Below, piece by piece: positions 9,328-19,683 of a DNA stretch of 64,000 bases. Positions within the stretch are counted from its first letter, which is position 1. The number at the start of each line of letters is the position of its first letter. Made by a program: the position numbers and the translations under genes. The DNA lies in the NCBI GenBank assembly GCA_913056195.1, contig CAJXMF010000005.1, positions 1 through 64,000 on the forward strand. Reading direction: 5' to 3'. This stretch comes from an uncultured Methylococcaceae bacterium (GTDB lineage Bacteria > Pseudomonadota > Gammaproteobacteria > Methylococcales > Methylomonadaceae). The notes beneath the pieces were generated by a model. That model had not been told where the DNA came from, searched no databases, and saw only the letters and a list, made by a program, of their open reading frames with translations.

Positions 9328-9429
9328 AATATCAGTAACGCTCGGTAAGATGGGTTAAGCGATCATGTTAAATAACAAAGGTTCTGAATAGTTACTAACG
9401 AAACCGATTAAAACGAGCTGAGGATATAC

Positions 9430-9482
9430 AAAAACCGCTCTGCTGTCGTGTACAAATGGTACGCGACAGCGAGCGGTTTTTT
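9430..9482 (+). terminator. Rho-independent terminator after rplI
   Basis: AAAAACCGCTC and GAGCGGTTTTTT form a long stem whose inner part (CTGTCG with CGACAG) pairs as well, closing a small loop. The structure ends in a T run. It separates the ribosomal operon from the TonB receptor gene. Confidence 0.88.
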
Positions 9483-9693
9483 GCGTTTATAAGGATTGTA
9501 TTTTGAGGCAGTCGGGAAGAGGCAAAGGAAAAAATAGGTCATATCACATATTAAAAGTGTGTTAAATAACATAGTTTAATTATTATTATAAAAAGTATAT
9601 TTATAATGCTTTGATTTTTAATCAAAAAATAAAGTGGTATAAAAAGTGCTTTATTAATATTTTTGTTATTGTTTTTGAGGGGAAACACGCTTT
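9483..9693 (+). promoter_or_regulatory. A+T-rich upstream region of the TonB receptor gene
   Basis: These 211 bases are strikingly A+T-rich compared with neighbouring genes. They contain a TTTGAT/ATCAAA hairpin near 9611-9627 and a TATAAT at 9602-9607, which could be a -10 element but has no convincing -35 partner. No clear Fur-type 19-mer or metal-regulator palindrome was found. GAGGGGAAA shortly before the ATG is the ribosome-binding site. Confidence 0.4.
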
Positions 9694-11727
9694 ATGAAAC
9701 TTAAAATTGCCATTGCCAGCTTGATGGCTGTGCCCGCTATCGCGATTGCAGAAAGCACGGAGCAATTACCGACCATTGTAGTTGAAGGGGCTTATAAGCG
9801 GCCGGGTACATTTTCAACCGCACCTGATTCGTCGCCTTTAAAGGATGCGTCATCATTGTTAAGTCGTGTCCCTGGGGCGGCGGTAAACAGAAATGGCCCG
9901 CTAACCGGTATTGCGCAATATCATGGCATGTATGGTAATCGGATCAATGTCAAGGTTGATGGCGCCAACATAAAAGAAGCGGGCCCAAACAGCATGGATC
10001 CGCCGTTAAGTCATACGCCTGCGCCTTTAGTTAAATCACTTAAGGTGCAAAGAGGAATTGCGCCAGTAAGTAGCGGGATTGAAACGATTGGCGGTGCGAT
10101 GAAGGTTGAAACCCGAAAAGGCCGCTTTGCCAAAGGTGATGGGGTTGAGGTGAGTGGATTGGCATCCATGGGCTATAGCTCTGTACAGGAAGGAAAATTT
10201 GGCGTATTGATGGGGGCTGTGGCCAATAAAAATCATAAGGCCTATTTGAGCGGTGTTGAAGAAAAAGGCCATGATTACAAGATTGATGGCGATATACGCC
10301 AAAGACCTACGCAATATGATAGAGATAGCTTTTCAACTGGATATGCCTATCAGCGCGATGGGCATGAGGCTGAGCTGGACTACAACAATATTGATACCGG
10401 AAATAGTGGTACGCCAGCATTGCCAATGGATATTATGTATGTGCGCGGGGGGCTTTATAACGGTAAGTATAGTTGGGATCTAGGTGATGGATACCAATTG
10501 AAGGTGGATGGCTTTTATCAAAAAATGCGTCATTTGATGAATAACTACACCTTACGTACCCCTGCCAATGGAATTAAAAAGTCAACCAGAACAAACGTAG
10601 AGGCAGGTGGGTACAATATTGCTTTGGATATGCCACTGTATGATGGTAATTTGAAAGTGGGTTTTAATGGGGATAGAGCTAATCATAACGCTTTGATTAG
10701 GTCAGCCATGATGGGGGGGACAAATATCCATTTCTTCAATAATACCCAGCGAAACCGCTATAGTTTTTTTAGTGAGTGGACTAAGGACTTAACTGAGGAT
10801 TTATCATTAGAGTTGGGCGCGCGATATACCCATATCTGGTCTGATACGGGTGACGTCAGTGTCAGTAATATGATGATGAAGGCGGCTGATAGAATTGCAT
10901 TTAATGCTAAAAATCACAAACGAAACTTCGATTTTGTCGATCTGGACGCCATATTTCGTTATGCATTGAATGATCAAATGGATATAGAATTAGGTCTGGC
11001 GCGTAAAAATCGAGCGCCGAGCTATCAAGCGCTTTATCTATGGACGAATGCTTCCGCAGTAGGTGGATTGGCCGATGGCAATACCTATCTGGGTAATTTG
11101 AACCTGAAAAATGAAACAGCCTATCAATTTGATTTAGGTTTGAACTGGCAGACTGATCAGGCTTATTTATCGCCTCGTGTGTATTACCATTATATCACTA
11201 ATTATATTCAGGGCTTGAAAACTGCAAAAGCTCAAACAAGAGGTGCGAATATTCTTGAGTTTAGCAATGTTGACGCGCATATATTTGGTGTTGACCTGGA
11301 GGCAGGATATGCGCTTGATGAAAACTGGCGTCTGGATGCTGGATTGAATTATGCTCGAGGCCAAATCCTCAGTGCGCCCGTTGCACTGAATAATAGAAAT
11401 TTATACCGTATTGCGCCATTAAATGGACGTACTCAGCTGACTTATCAAAAGTCTGGCTGGAAAGGTTCGGTTGAGGGTGTCTTTTTCGCCAGACAAGGTG
11501 ATGTCGCCGCCTATAATAATGAATTGAAAACCGCCGGTTATATGCTGATGAATGTACGAGGTAGCTATGAACCGATCAAAGGACTGGTGATTGGGACAGG
11601 TGTTGAAAATATTACCGATAAGCGGTATCAAAGCCATTTAGGCGGGTATCAGTTCCATAATCGTAACAATGGCAGGGTGTTCATGCCGGGCCGAAATGTC
11701 TATGCAACCTTGAGTTATAGCTGGTAA
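9694..11727 (+). CDS. TonB-dependent outer-membrane receptor, OprC/NosA copper-receptor-like
   Basis: 677 residues with a signal peptide (about 1-19), a plug domain (about 25-145) and a beta barrel ending in an aromatic residue (SYSW). The plug motif GPNSMDPPLSHTP aligns with the copper-receptor signature CPNRMDPP of OprC/NosA. Characterised OprC binds copper through CxxxM in the plug and HxM in the barrel. Here Met101, His280 and Met282 are present at nearly the same spacing as in OprC, but the Cys position is Gly97. It may therefore bind copper with three ligands, or a different substrate. It is a stand-alone gene between two terminators, and its stop codon lies in the target duplication of an insertion. 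Confidence 0.85.
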   Translation: MKLKIAIASLMAVPAIAIAESTEQLPTIVVEGAYKRPGTFSTAPDSSPLKDASSLLSRVPGAAVNRNGPLTGIAQYHGMYGNRINVKVDGANIKEAGPNSMDPPLSHTPAPLVKSLKVQRGIAPVSSGIETIGGAMKVETRKGRFAKGDGVEVSGLASMGYSSVQEGKFGVLMGAVANKNHKAYLSGVEEKGHDYKIDGDIRQRPTQYDRDSFSTGYAYQRDGHEAELDYNNIDTGNSGTPALPMDIMYVRGGLYNGKYSWDLGDGYQLKVDGFYQKMRHLMNNYTLRTPANGIKKSTRTNVEAGGYNIALDMPLYDGNLKVGFNGDRANHNALIRSAMMGGTNIHFFNNTQRNRYSFFSEWTKDLTEDLSLELGARYTHIWSDTGDVSVSNMMMKAADRIAFNAKNHKRNFDFVDLDAIFRYALNDQMDIELGLARKNRAPSYQALYLWTNASAVGGLADGNTYLGNLNLKNETAYQFDLGLNWQTDQAYLSPRVYYHYITNYIQGLKTAKAQTRGANILEFSNVDAHIFGVDLEAGYALDENWRLDAGLNYARGQILSAPVALNNRNLYRIAPLNGRTQLTYQKSGWKGSVEGVFFARQGDVAAYNNELKTAGYMLMNVRGSYEPIKGLVIGTGVENITDKRYQSHLGGYQFHNRNNGRVFMPGRNVYATLSYSW

Positions 11728-12185
11728 CTGACGTTACGCAGACCTACCATATTTTGTATGTAACTACTCAGCGTGTTTGGGGCTGAAGGCATAGGCTATT
11801 GATTTATAAGGACGCGTAAATACGTCCCTGTAAGCTCTGCTGCAACGTCCTGTTGCAGAAGCCTGATAAATCAAGAGCCTATGCCCACAGAAGAATTTAC
11901 GCTGAGTAGTTACCGCAATTACAAGGAAAAGCAGTCATTATTGATTGGTGGGCAAAAATCGCTCGCTTATTGTTATTTTTCATACCCGGTGTACGACAGC
12001 AGCCCGGCAAAACAGCACAGCAACATTTTTTTCAAATATTAATTCTGGAAACTCTGTGTATGTTTGTCGTATTGGTTTGTGTCTCAATACTTCGACACGG
12101 ACCGCCACCACCGCATATGATGATGGCGATGTGACAATACATAGAGATACAAAATATGGTGGGTCTGCGCGACATCAGCTGGTAA
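11721..12185 (+). mobile_element. Inverted-repeat insertion (MITE-like, 451 bp) with 7-bp target duplication
   Basis: 11728-11759 and 12147-12178 are 32-bp inverted repeats (28 of 32 positions agree, and all four differences are transitions). They are flanked by the direct repeat CTGGTAA at 11721-11727 and 12179-12185. The first CTGGTAA includes the last codon and stop of the receptor gene, so the insertion left the protein unchanged. The interior carries a second palindromic repeat and no credible transposase gene, so this is a non-autonomous element. The receptor's probable terminator at 12200-12230 now lies beyond it. Confidence 0.75.
11760..11913 (+). repeat. Nested palindromic repeat, 154 bp
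   Basis: The ends GTAACTACTCAGCGT (11760-11774) and ACGCTGAGTAGTTAC (11899-11913) are a perfect 15-bp inverted repeat. Inside, 11788-11807 pairs with 11866-11885 (GGCATAGGCT with AGCCTATGCC and TTGATTTAT with ATAAATCAA). Two further hairpins sit at the tip, GGACG/CGTCC and CTGCAAC/GTTGCAG. The element begins one base after the left arm of the surrounding insertion. Such multi-branched palindromes are usually dispersed in many copies, but only this one was recognised in the window. Confidence 0.75.
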
Positions 12186-12199
12186 TTTAGTCGAGACGA

Positions 12200-12230
12200 A
12201 TAAAGCGCAGCATGGATTGTTGCGCTTTAT
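12200..12230 (+). terminator. Hairpin downstream of the receptor gene, probable terminator
   Basis: ATAAAGCGCAGCA (12200-12212) pairs with TGTTGCGCTTTAT (12218-12230) over 13 bp with one G-T pair and a five-base loop. The A and T ends of the stem would serve as the slip sequence in either direction. It was probably next to the receptor stop codon before the 451-bp insertion. Confidence 0.6.
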
Positions 12231-12243
12231 GTTACAAAAAATA

Positions 12244-12272
12244 TTGCTTTATATAAATAAAATTGGCATAAT
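12244..12272 (+). promoter_or_regulatory. Promoter of tRNA-Val
   Basis: TTGCTT (12244-12249) and CATAAT (12267-12272) are separated by 17 bases and end about 19 bases before the mature tRNA 5' end. Confidence 0.55.
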
Positions 12273-12290
12273 AAGCACTTCGAATACGAC

Positions 12291-12367
12291 AGGCGCGTAG
12301 CTCAGTTGGTTAGAGCACCACCTTGACATGGTGGGGGTCGGTAGTTCGAATCTACTCGCGCCTACCA
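12291..12367 (+). tRNA. tRNA-Val (GAC)
   Basis: 77 nt including an encoded CCA. The acceptor stem AGGCGCG/CGCGCCT is intact. The anticodon arm CCACC-TTGACAT-GGTGG exposes GAC, which reads the Val codons GUC and GUU. The D arm (GCTCAGTTGGTTAGAGC) and T arm (TAGTTCGAATCTA) are canonical. Confidence 0.97.
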
Positions 12368-12372
12368 AACTT

Positions 12373-12400
12373 AAAAAGCATCCATCGTGATGCTTTTTTT
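12373..12400 (+). terminator. Terminator between tRNA-Val and thrS
   Basis: AAAAAGCATC and GATGCTTTTTTT form an eight to ten base pair stem around a six-base loop, followed by a T run. It ends 20 bases before the thrS start, so it may act as the tRNA terminator or as an attenuator ahead of thrS. Confidence 0.65.
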
Positions 12401-12420
12401 TATTGTGGAAACAAAAAATC

Positions 12421-14328
12421 ATGCCCGTAATAACACTCCCTGATGGTTCTCAACGTCAATTTGAACAGCCGGTAACCGTTCTTGATGTTGCTCAATCAAT
12501 CGGTTCTGGTCTGGCTAAGGCAACCATTGCCGGTAAGGTAAACGGAAAACTGGTTGATGCCAGCACGCTTATCGATGGTGATGCCAGTCTGCAAATCATT
12601 ACCGACAAGGATGATGAGGGGCTTGAGGTGATTCGCCATTCAACCGCGCATTTATTGGCGCAAGCGGTTAAGGCGCTGTTTCCGTCAGCGCAGGTCACGA
12701 TAGGCCCGGTCGTTGAAAATGGCTTCTATTATGATTTCGCGTATGAGCGTCCCTTCACGCCGGAAGATTTAAAGGCAATAGAGAAAAAAATGCAGCAATT
12801 GGCTTCCGAAAACCTGGAAATCAAGCGTGCGGTGAAGACGCGGGATGATGCCGTTAAGTTTTTTAAAGACCTGGGTGAAGCCTATAAGGCCGAAATTATC
12901 GAATCGATTCCGGCGAATGAAGCATTATCCTTGTACAGTCAGGGCGATTTTACCGATTTATGCCGCGGCCCGCATGTGCCGTCTACCGGCAAGCTGAAAG
13001 CCTTTAAGCTGATGAAAATTGCCGGTGCTTACTGGCGTGGTGATTCCAATAATGAAATGCTGCAGCGCATTTACGGCACCGCCTGGGGCGATAAAAAAGC
13101 GTTGAAGGCTTATCTGCATCGCCTGGAAGAGGCTGAAAAACGCGATCACCGTAAATTGGGTAAGGCACTGGGCTTGTTTCATTCGCAGGAAGAAGCGCCG
13201 GGTATGGTGTTTTGGCATGATAAAGGTTGGGTTATTTATCAGCAGGTTGAGCAATACATTCGCGCCAAGTTACGCCTTAATGGTTATGGAGAAGTCAAAA
13301 CACCCCAGGTGGTTGATCGGAGTTTGTGGGAAAAATCAGGTCACTGGGATAAATTCGGTGAGATGATTTTTACCACGCATTCCGAAAATCGGGATTATGC
13401 GGTAAAGCCGATGAATTGCCCGTGTCACATCCAGATTTATAACCAGGGTTTAAAAAGTTACCGCGACTTGCCCATCAGGATGGCAGAATTTGGCTCCTGT
13501 CATCGCAACGAGCCATCAGGCACCTTGCATGGCCTGATGCGGGTCAGAAATTTTGTTCAGGATGATGCACATATTTTCTGCACCGAAGAACAAATACAAG
13601 ATGAAGTATCCGCATTTATCGATTTATTGTTCGAGGTCTATAAAGATTTCGGTTTTGACGATATTATCATCAAATTATCCACTCGCCCGGAAAACCGGGT
13701 CGGAGATGATGCGGTCTGGGATAAGGCCGAGCAAGCACTGGAGCAGGCGCTGAACGCAAAAAAACTGGATTGGGAATTACAGCCGGGCGAAGGGGCTTTT
13801 TATGGCCCAAAAATTGAATTTTCATTAAAGGATTGCATCGGCCGGGTTTGGCAATGCGGTACGATTCAGGTAGATTTTTCCATGCCGGGGCGGCTGGATG
13901 CGACCTATATTGCCGAAGATGGTTCGCGGCAAACGCCGGTGATGTTGCATCGCGCGATATTAGGGTCGTTGGAGCGCTTTATCGGTATTCTGATCGAGCA
14001 TTATGCCGGAACCTTCCGGTTATGGCTGGCGCCCGTTCAGGTTGTGGTCATGAATATTGCCGATAGACAGGCGGAATATTGCCGGCAAATTGTTCAGGAA
14101 TTAGAAAAACAAGGCTTTAGAGTAAAAATAGACTTGAGAAATGAGAAGATAGGCTTTAAAATTCGCGAGCATTCTATGCAACGTGTGCCTTATCTACTCA
14201 TAATCGGTGATAAGGAACTGGACGAAAAAACGATTACCGTTCGCACCCAAAAAGGGGATAACCTTGGCAGCATGTCGATTGATGATTTGACGGTACGCAT
14301 GCGGGATGAAATCGATCAAAAAAAATAA
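12421..14328 (+). CDS. thrS: Threonyl-tRNA synthetase
   Basis: 635 residues from ATG 12421, beginning [15 protein letters not shown] as is normal for the TGS domain. An in-frame upstream codon would add six residues across the terminator tail. The enzyme charges tRNA-Thr and edits mis-charged Ser. Visible parts are the TGS domain (1-62), the editing domain with the [12 protein letters not shown] and [14 protein letters not shown] motifs, the class II catalytic core ([23 protein letters not shown]) with the zinc ligands Cys (NCPCH), His and His, and the anticodon-binding domain at the C-terminus. It heads the thrS-infC-rpmI-rplT-pheST cluster. Confidence 0.98.
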   Translation: MPVITLPDGSQRQFEQPVTVLDVAQSIGSGLAKATIAGKVNGKLVDASTLIDGDASLQIITDKDDEGLEVIRHSTAHLLAQAVKALFPSAQVTIGPVVENGFYYDFAYERPFTPEDLKAIEKKMQQLASENLEIKRAVKTRDDAVKFFKDLGEAYKAEIIESIPANEALSLYSQGDFTDLCRGPHVPSTGKLKAFKLMKIAGAYWRGDSNNEMLQRIYGTAWGDKKALKAYLHRLEEAEKRDHRKLGKALGLFHSQEEAPGMVFWHDKGWVIYQQVEQYIRAKLRLNGYGEVKTPQVVDRSLWEKSGHWDKFGEMIFTTHSENRDYAVKPMNCPCHIQIYNQGLKSYRDLPIRMAEFGSCHRNEPSGTLHGLMRVRNFVQDDAHIFCTEEQIQDEVSAFIDLLFEVYKDFGFDDIIIKLSTRPENRVGDDAVWDKAEQALEQALNAKKLDWELQPGEGAFYGPKIEFSLKDCIGRVWQCGTIQVDFSMPGRLDATYIAEDGSRQTPVMLHRAILGSLERFIGILIEHYAGTFRLWLAPVQVVVMNIADRQAEYCRQIVQELEKQGFRVKIDLRNEKIGFKIREHSMQRVPYLLIIGDKELDEKTITVRTQKGDNLGSMSIDDLTVRMRDEIDQKK

Positions 14329-14349
14329 CTTGGACTGGAGGATTAGAAC

Positions 14350-14874
14350 ATCGCTTCTAAAAAAGGTACAACGCGCCTGAATGACGCCATAACCGCAAGA
14401 CGGATCAGGGTAATCGGCGCAGAAGGTGAACAGCTCGGCATCATTTCATTGACTGAAGCTAAACAGTTAGCGGCTGATGCGGGCATGGATTTGGTCGAGA
14501 TTTCACCGAATGCAGATCCTCCAGTGTGCAAGATCATGGATTACGGCAAGTTTTTATTTGAACAGAATAAAAAACAACAAGCCGCCAAGAAGAAACAGAA
14601 ACAAATTCAGGTTAAGGAAATCAAATTCAGACCAGGAACGGAAGAAGGTGATTATCAGGTCAAATTACGGAATTTGATCAAATTCCTGAATGAAGGCAAC
14701 AAAACCAAAATTACCATTCGCTTTCGAGGTCGCGAAATGAGCCATCGTGAAATTGGCATGGAGCTGTTAAAGCGGGTGGAAAAAGATTTGGAGGACATCG
14801 CTGCGGTTGAGCAGTTCCCGAAAATGGAAGGGCGGCAGATGGTCATGGTCATGGGACCTAAGAAGAAAAAATAA
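14350..14874 (+). CDS. infC: Translation initiation factor IF-3, ATC start codon
   Basis: 174 residues if started at ATC 14350-14352, giving (M)[22 protein letters not shown], the expected N-terminus. GGAGG at 14337-14341 lies eight bases upstream. No ATG, GTG or TTG in frame gives a full N-domain. The next ATG, 33 codons inside, would cut it off. IF-3 rejects non-canonical start codons, and a rare start (AUU in E. coli) is the known basis of its autoregulation. ATC fits the same logic. The N-domain, the lysine-rich linker ([14 protein letters not shown]) and the C-domain ([16 protein letters not shown]) are complete. Confidence 0.96.
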   Translation: MASKKGTTRLNDAITARRIRVIGAEGEQLGIISLTEAKQLAADAGMDLVEISPNADPPVCKIMDYGKFLFEQNKKQQAAKKKQKQIQVKEIKFRPGTEEGDYQVKLRNLIKFLNEGNKTKITIRFRGREMSHREIGMELLKRVEKDLEDIAAVEQFPKMEGRQMVMVMGPKKKK

Positions 14875-14892
14875 CAAGCAATTATTGAATTT

Positions 14893-15098
14893 AGGTGGCG
14901 CGTAATAAATAAACCACCGGGATTGCGCTGGATTTTTATTCATCTTCAAGGTGCAACGGAGGGCGCATAGTAAGCTATGTAACCGGAGTTGCAAAGCTTC
15001 CGCTCCTGCTCACGCCCCTTACCTACATCCATGTAGGTAACGCCGAAGAAGGATAAAAAGACAAGCAAGTCTGGTGGTGTATTTAGTGCGAGCTGCCT
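14893..15098 (+). repeat. Correia-like palindromic element, copy 2 (206 bp)
   Basis: The most diverged copy, inserted between infC and rpmI. The terminal inverted repeats are recognisable (left AGGTGGCGCGTAATAAAT, right the complement of AGGCAGCTCGCACTAAAT), but both arms have changed together (ACCACC on the left, GGTGGT on the right, instead of ACCCAT and ATGGGT). The central stem is TGCAAC/GTTGCA around the conserved CATAGTAAGCTATG loop. It carries an extra module of about 50 bases with a perfect 10-bp hairpin, TTACCTACAT-CC-ATGTAGGTAA (15019-15040), shared with copy 5. Confidence 0.8.
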
Positions 15099-15216
15099 TT
15101 AATGCAGGATGCATTATGTCGCGCTGAGGCGCAGATAATTCGGCCGGGCCTTGCATTTTGCCTTGTCGGGTTTTTCTCAAAAGGATGTGTTTTATAACTA
15201 TTATTGGAGAAAACAA
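15099..15216 (+). promoter_or_regulatory. Leader of rpmI-rplT, candidate L20 operator
   Basis: About 120 bases of G/C-rich, potentially structured RNA precede rpmI (TGCAGGATGCA, GCGC-TGAG-GCGC at 15121-15132, and the CCGGGCC region). In gammaproteobacteria bL20 represses rpmI-rplT by binding such a leader. The location fits. No structure was computed, and the flanking repeat element may have displaced part of an ancestral leader. Confidence 0.3.
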
Positions 15217-15414
15217 ATGCCTAAAATGAAAACCCATCGTGGGGCGGCTAAGCGGTTTAAAAAAACCGGTAGCGGTAAAATCAAATGTAATCAGTCACAT
15301 CGACGTCACATTCTGACCAAGAAGACGACTAAAAGAAAGCGTCAGTTGCGTAAAGCTGCGACTCTCCATTCGTCCGATACAAAATTAGTTTCGCGGATGA
15401 TTCCTTACAGTTAA
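15217..15414 (+). CDS. rpmI: 50S ribosomal protein bL35
   Basis: 65 residues from ATG 15217, which has TTGGAGAAAA upstream. The sequence [23 protein letters not shown] and the basic [19 protein letters not shown] segment are canonical for bL35. An upstream in-frame ATG at 15151 would add 22 residues that are foreign to the family and is rejected. It is followed by rplT after 18 bases. Confidence 0.98.
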   Translation: MPKMKTHRGAAKRFKKTGSGKIKCNQSHRRHILTKKTTKRKRQLRKAATLHSSDTKLVSRMIPYS

Positions 15415-15432
15415 TCGGGTGGAGAATAAATA

Positions 15433-15795
15433 ATGGCTAGAGTAAAACGTGGCGTCACTGCCAGAGCAAGACATAAAAAGATTTTAAAGCAGGCGAAAGG
15501 CTATTACGGTGCACGCAGCCGGGTCTATCGCGTTGCGAAACAAGCGGTTATTAAAGCCGGACAATATGCATACCGTGACCGCAAACAAAGAAAACGTCAA
15601 TTTCGTGCATTATGGATTGTCCGTATCAATGCTGCAGCACGTCTGTGTGGCATTTCATACAGTCGTCTGATAAATGGATTGAACAAAGCGAATGTTGCGA
15701 TCGACCGTAAGGTTTTGGCTGATTTGGCCGTTCGTGATATGGATGCGTTTGCAAAAATTGCTGAAATCGCAAAAGCCAATCAAAGCCAACCTTAA
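15433..15795 (+). CDS. rplT: 50S ribosomal protein bL20
   Basis: 120 residues, very basic. The N-terminal extension [23 protein letters not shown] and the C-terminal globular domain ([21 protein letters not shown]) are complete. bL20 is essential for early 50S assembly and is the usual repressor of its own operon. GGTGGAGAA precedes the ATG. A terminator follows before pheS. Confidence 0.98.
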   Translation: MARVKRGVTARARHKKILKQAKGYYGARSRVYRVAKQAVIKAGQYAYRDRKQRKRQFRALWIVRINAAARLCGISYSRLINGLNKANVAIDRKVLADLAVRDMDAFAKIAEIAKANQSQP

Positions 15796-15811
15796 ATCTG
15801 GTGTTTTCAGG

Positions 15812-15842
15812 ATGGGCTCAGGCGATAGCCAAAGCCCATTTT
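15812..15842 (+). terminator. Terminator after rplT
   Basis: ATGGGCT (15812-15818) pairs with AGCCCAT (15833-15839), and the stem is followed by TTTT. It is moderately strong and separates rplT from pheST, which then needs its own promoter in the next 130 bases. That promoter was not identified. Confidence 0.6.
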
Positions 15843-15971
15843 GCATATAATATAAGCATCGAAAAATCCCAATACGACAAATACTATCCGGCGCTTTTGT
15901 CGGCATGTATCGTGTGTGTCTGTTATTCAGACAGGTATAATCCGTTCCTTCCACCAACAAAGTAGGCATAG

Positions 15972-16994
<1,023 letters not shown>

Positions 16995-17008
16995 GGCGGA
17001 GAAGAAAA

Positions 17009-19381
17009 ATGCGAATAAGTGAAGCGTGGCTGAGGGAATGGGTTAATCCGCCTGTCAGTACCGACGAATTAGTCGAACAGATGACCATGGCGGGCCTGGA
17101 AGTCGATTCGGTGGAGCCTGCAGCCGCTGAATTCAGTAAGGTTGTCGTGGCAGAAGTGGTGTCGCTGATCAAGCACCCGAATGCGGATAAGTTAAAAGTC
17201 TGTCAGGTCGATGTCGGTGATAAGGCGCCTGTTCAGATTGTCTGCGGCGCAAGTAATGTTCGGGAGGGGGGGAAGTTCCCTGCGGCGTTGGTTGGTGCCG
17301 TTTTGCCGGGCAATTTTAAAATCAAAAAATCCAAATTGCGTGGCGAAGTTTCATTGGGCATGTTGTGCTCTGAAAAAGAACTGGGTCTGGCCGATGATGC
17401 CAGTGGCCTGATGGAACTTGCTGATGATGCGCCGGTGGGTATGGATATACGTGAATATCTGGCGTTGGATGATCAATGTATTGAAGTGGATTTGACGCCT
17501 AATCGTGCCGATTGCCTCAGTGTGGAAGGGATTGCGCGTGAAGTGGCCGTATTGAACAAAATGGACTGGCAGCCGGAAGCCTTTGAGGGTGTTCCCGTTT
17601 CGCATCAAGAGTCGATTGCGGTTGAGGTTGAGCAGCCGGAAAAATGCCCGCGCTATCTTGGGCGCATCATCAAAAATGTTGATGTGCACGCTGAAACACC
17701 GCTGTGGATGCAGGAGCGTTTGCGCCGTTCGGGTTTAAGGAGCTTAGGTCCTGTCGTGGATGTGACCAATTATGTGTTGCTGGAAATAGGGCAGCCCTTA
17801 CATGCGTTCGATGCCGATAAAATCAACGAGGCCATTGTCGTTCGTGATAGTCAGGCGGATGAAAATCTGGACTTACTGAATGATCAGAGGATCACACTGG
17901 ATGCGGATACCCTGGTGATTGCCGACCGCAAACAAGCCCTGGCGCTGGCGGGCGTTATGGGTGGACAGGATTCGGCTGTTTCTGAGCAGACTCAAAACAT
18001 TTTTCTGGAGTGTGCGTTTTTTAATCCTGTTGCCATCGCGGGAAAAGCCCGGCAATATGGATTGCATACCGATTCTTCTCATCGCTTTGAGCGGGGTGTT
18101 GACTTTACCTTGCAGCAACGTGCCATTGAACGCGCGACACAATTGATTGTCGCCATCGCAGGTGGCGAAGTCGGGCCGGTGACTGAAGTCCTGAATGAGC
18201 AATTTTTGCCGCAACGTCAACCCGTTCAGCTCAGGCCGCAACGGATTCAGAAAATACTGGGTATTGAAATGTCCGGCGACCAGGTCGAAGATATTTTTAT
18301 CCGGTTGGGTATGAACGTGGAATCCGCTGCGGAAGGCTGGCGTATTACGCCGCCCGGGTTTCGTTTTGATATCAGCATAGAGGCGGATTTACTGGAAGAA
18401 ATTGGCCGTATTTATGGCTACAACAATTTACCGAATAGCCGTCTGTTAATGCGTTCGGCGTTGGGGGCGGCGCCAGAAGCCAGGTTGCCGCTGGACAGGC
18501 TGAAAGATTTGTTGGTCGATCTGGATTATCAGGAAGCGATAACCTACAGCTTTGTTGATGAAGAACAGCTGAAGTTATTGATGCCCGATGAAGCGCCTGT
18601 ACGGTTACAAAATCCAATTTCCCAGGATTTGGCGGTGATGCGGACAACGCTTTGGTGCGGTTTGCTGAATGCCGCAGCCTATAACACCAAGCGCCAGCAA
18701 AATCGCGTGCGCCTGTTTGAATCCGGGCTGAGCTTTATCCAGACCGGTTCTATTGTGCAAAAGCCTAAATTAGCCGGCGTGGCTTTAGGTTCTGTTTTCC
18801 CTGAACAATGGGGCGAAAAAAGTCGTAAGCTGGATTTCTTCGATGTGAAAGCTGATGTTGACGCCCTGTTGGCACTGACAGGATTCGATTTTAAATGGCT
18901 TAAAGACCGGCACCCTGCATTGCACCCGGGGCAAACCGCACGAATCACAAAGGCGGATGGTCAGGCTGTCGGCTGGGTAGGTGCGTTGCATCCTGAGCTG
19001 GAGAAGAAATTTGGCTTTGATACTCAGGTATTTTTGTTTGAGCTTGATTTAGATAGCCTGCAATACAAGAAAGTGCCTCGGTTTACAGCGCTGTCCAAGT
19101 TTCCAGCGGTACGTCGTGATATGGCGTTATTGCTTGAAGAGGCTGTTAAAGCCTCTGATGTGATTGACTGCGTGATGTCGGCCGGTTTTGAAAAGCTCCG
19201 TGATGTGCAGATTTTCGATATTTATCAAGGACAAGGCGTCGAGTCTGGCTATAAAAGCGTGGCATTGAGTATTGTTTTACAGGATTTTGATCAAACGCTT
19301 ACAGATTCTGAAATTGATGCTATATTTAATGGTGTGTTGCAATCGTTAAATAGTCAATTGAACGCGAAGCTGAGGTACTAA
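17009..19381 (+). CDS. pheT: Phenylalanyl-tRNA synthetase beta subunit
   Basis: 790 residues from ATG 17009 ([16 protein letters not shown]), preceded by GGCGGAGAAG. An upstream in-frame codon adds only six basic residues and is rejected. Domains in order are the OB-fold EMAP-like tRNA-binding domain ([15 protein letters not shown], about 45-150), the B3/B4 editing domain, B5 ([19 protein letters not shown], 455-475), the inactive synthetase-like core and the C-terminal ferredoxin-fold anticodon-binding domain ([14 protein letters not shown]). The lengths are typical. ihfA follows after 5 bases, the usual order in gammaproteobacteria. Confidence 0.97.
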   Translation: MRISEAWLREWVNPPVSTDELVEQMTMAGLEVDSVEPAAAEFSKVVVAEVVSLIKHPNADKLKVCQVDVGDKAPVQIVCGASNVREGGKFPAALVGAVLPGNFKIKKSKLRGEVSLGMLCSEKELGLADDASGLMELADDAPVGMDIREYLALDDQCIEVDLTPNRADCLSVEGIAREVAVLNKMDWQPEAFEGVPVSHQESIAVEVEQPEKCPRYLGRIIKNVDVHAETPLWMQERLRRSGLRSLGPVVDVTNYVLLEIGQPLHAFDADKINEAIVVRDSQADENLDLLNDQRITLDADTLVIADRKQALALAGVMGGQDSAVSEQTQNIFLECAFFNPVAIAGKARQYGLHTDSSHRFERGVDFTLQQRAIERATQLIVAIAGGEVGPVTEVLNEQFLPQRQPVQLRPQRIQKILGIEMSGDQVEDIFIRLGMNVESAAEGWRITPPGFRFDISIEADLLEEIGRIYGYNNLPNSRLLMRSALGAAPEARLPLDRLKDLLVDLDYQEAITYSFVDEEQLKLLMPDEAPVRLQNPISQDLAVMRTTLWCGLLNAAAYNTKRQQNRVRLFESGLSFIQTGSIVQKPKLAGVALGSVFPEQWGEKSRKLDFFDVKADVDALLALTGFDFKWLKDRHPALHPGQTARITKADGQAVGWVGALHPELEKKFGFDTQVFLFELDLDSLQYKKVPRFTALSKFPAVRRDMALLLEEAVKASDVIDCVMSAGFEKLRDVQIFDIYQGQGVESGYKSVALSIVLQDFDQTLTDSEIDAIFNGVLQSLNSQLNAKLRY

Positions 19382-19386
19382 CCGAT

Positions 19387-19683
19387 ATGGCATTAACAAA
19401 AGCCGATGTTGCAGAAAGATTGTTTGATGAATTAGGATTGAATAAGCGCGAAGCCAAGGAGATGGTGGAGCTTTTTTTTGAAGAAATAAAAGCTTCCCTG
19501 GAACGCGGCGAACAGGTGAAAATATCCGGTTTTGGTAAGTTTGAATTACGCGACAAGGACAGCCGTCCCGGCAGGAATCCAAAAACAGGGGAAGAGATTC
19601 CCATCACCGCACGGCGCGTGGTAACATTCAGAGCAGGTCAAAAACTTAAAGCCAGGGTGGAGTCTTATGCTGGAACCCAGTAA
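19387..19683 (+). CDS. ihfA: Integration host factor alpha subunit
   Basis: 98 residues. The N-terminal [28 protein letters not shown] and the DNA-wrapping arm [21 protein letters not shown] are those of IHF-alpha, distinct from HU. It bends DNA as a heterodimer with IHF-beta (encoded at 44992-45297), and IHF normally assists sigma-54 promoters such as the one at 28859. It directly follows pheT and overlaps the next gene by 17 bases. Confidence 0.96.
   Translation: MALTKADVAERLFDELGLNKREAKEMVELFFEEIKASLERGEQVKISGFGKFELRDKDSRPGRNPKTGEEIPITARRVVTFRAGQKLKARVESYAGTQ

Noticed and set aside
9385-9400. GAATAGTTAC near 9390 resembles the 15-bp end of the nested palindrome
   Set aside because: Only about ten bases agree and there is no partner arm, so it could be chance.
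11945-12190. An 81-codon open frame within the MITE-like insertion
   Set aside because: No ribosome-binding site, no recognisable domain, and it runs through the right inverted repeat and the target duplication, so it is probably chance.
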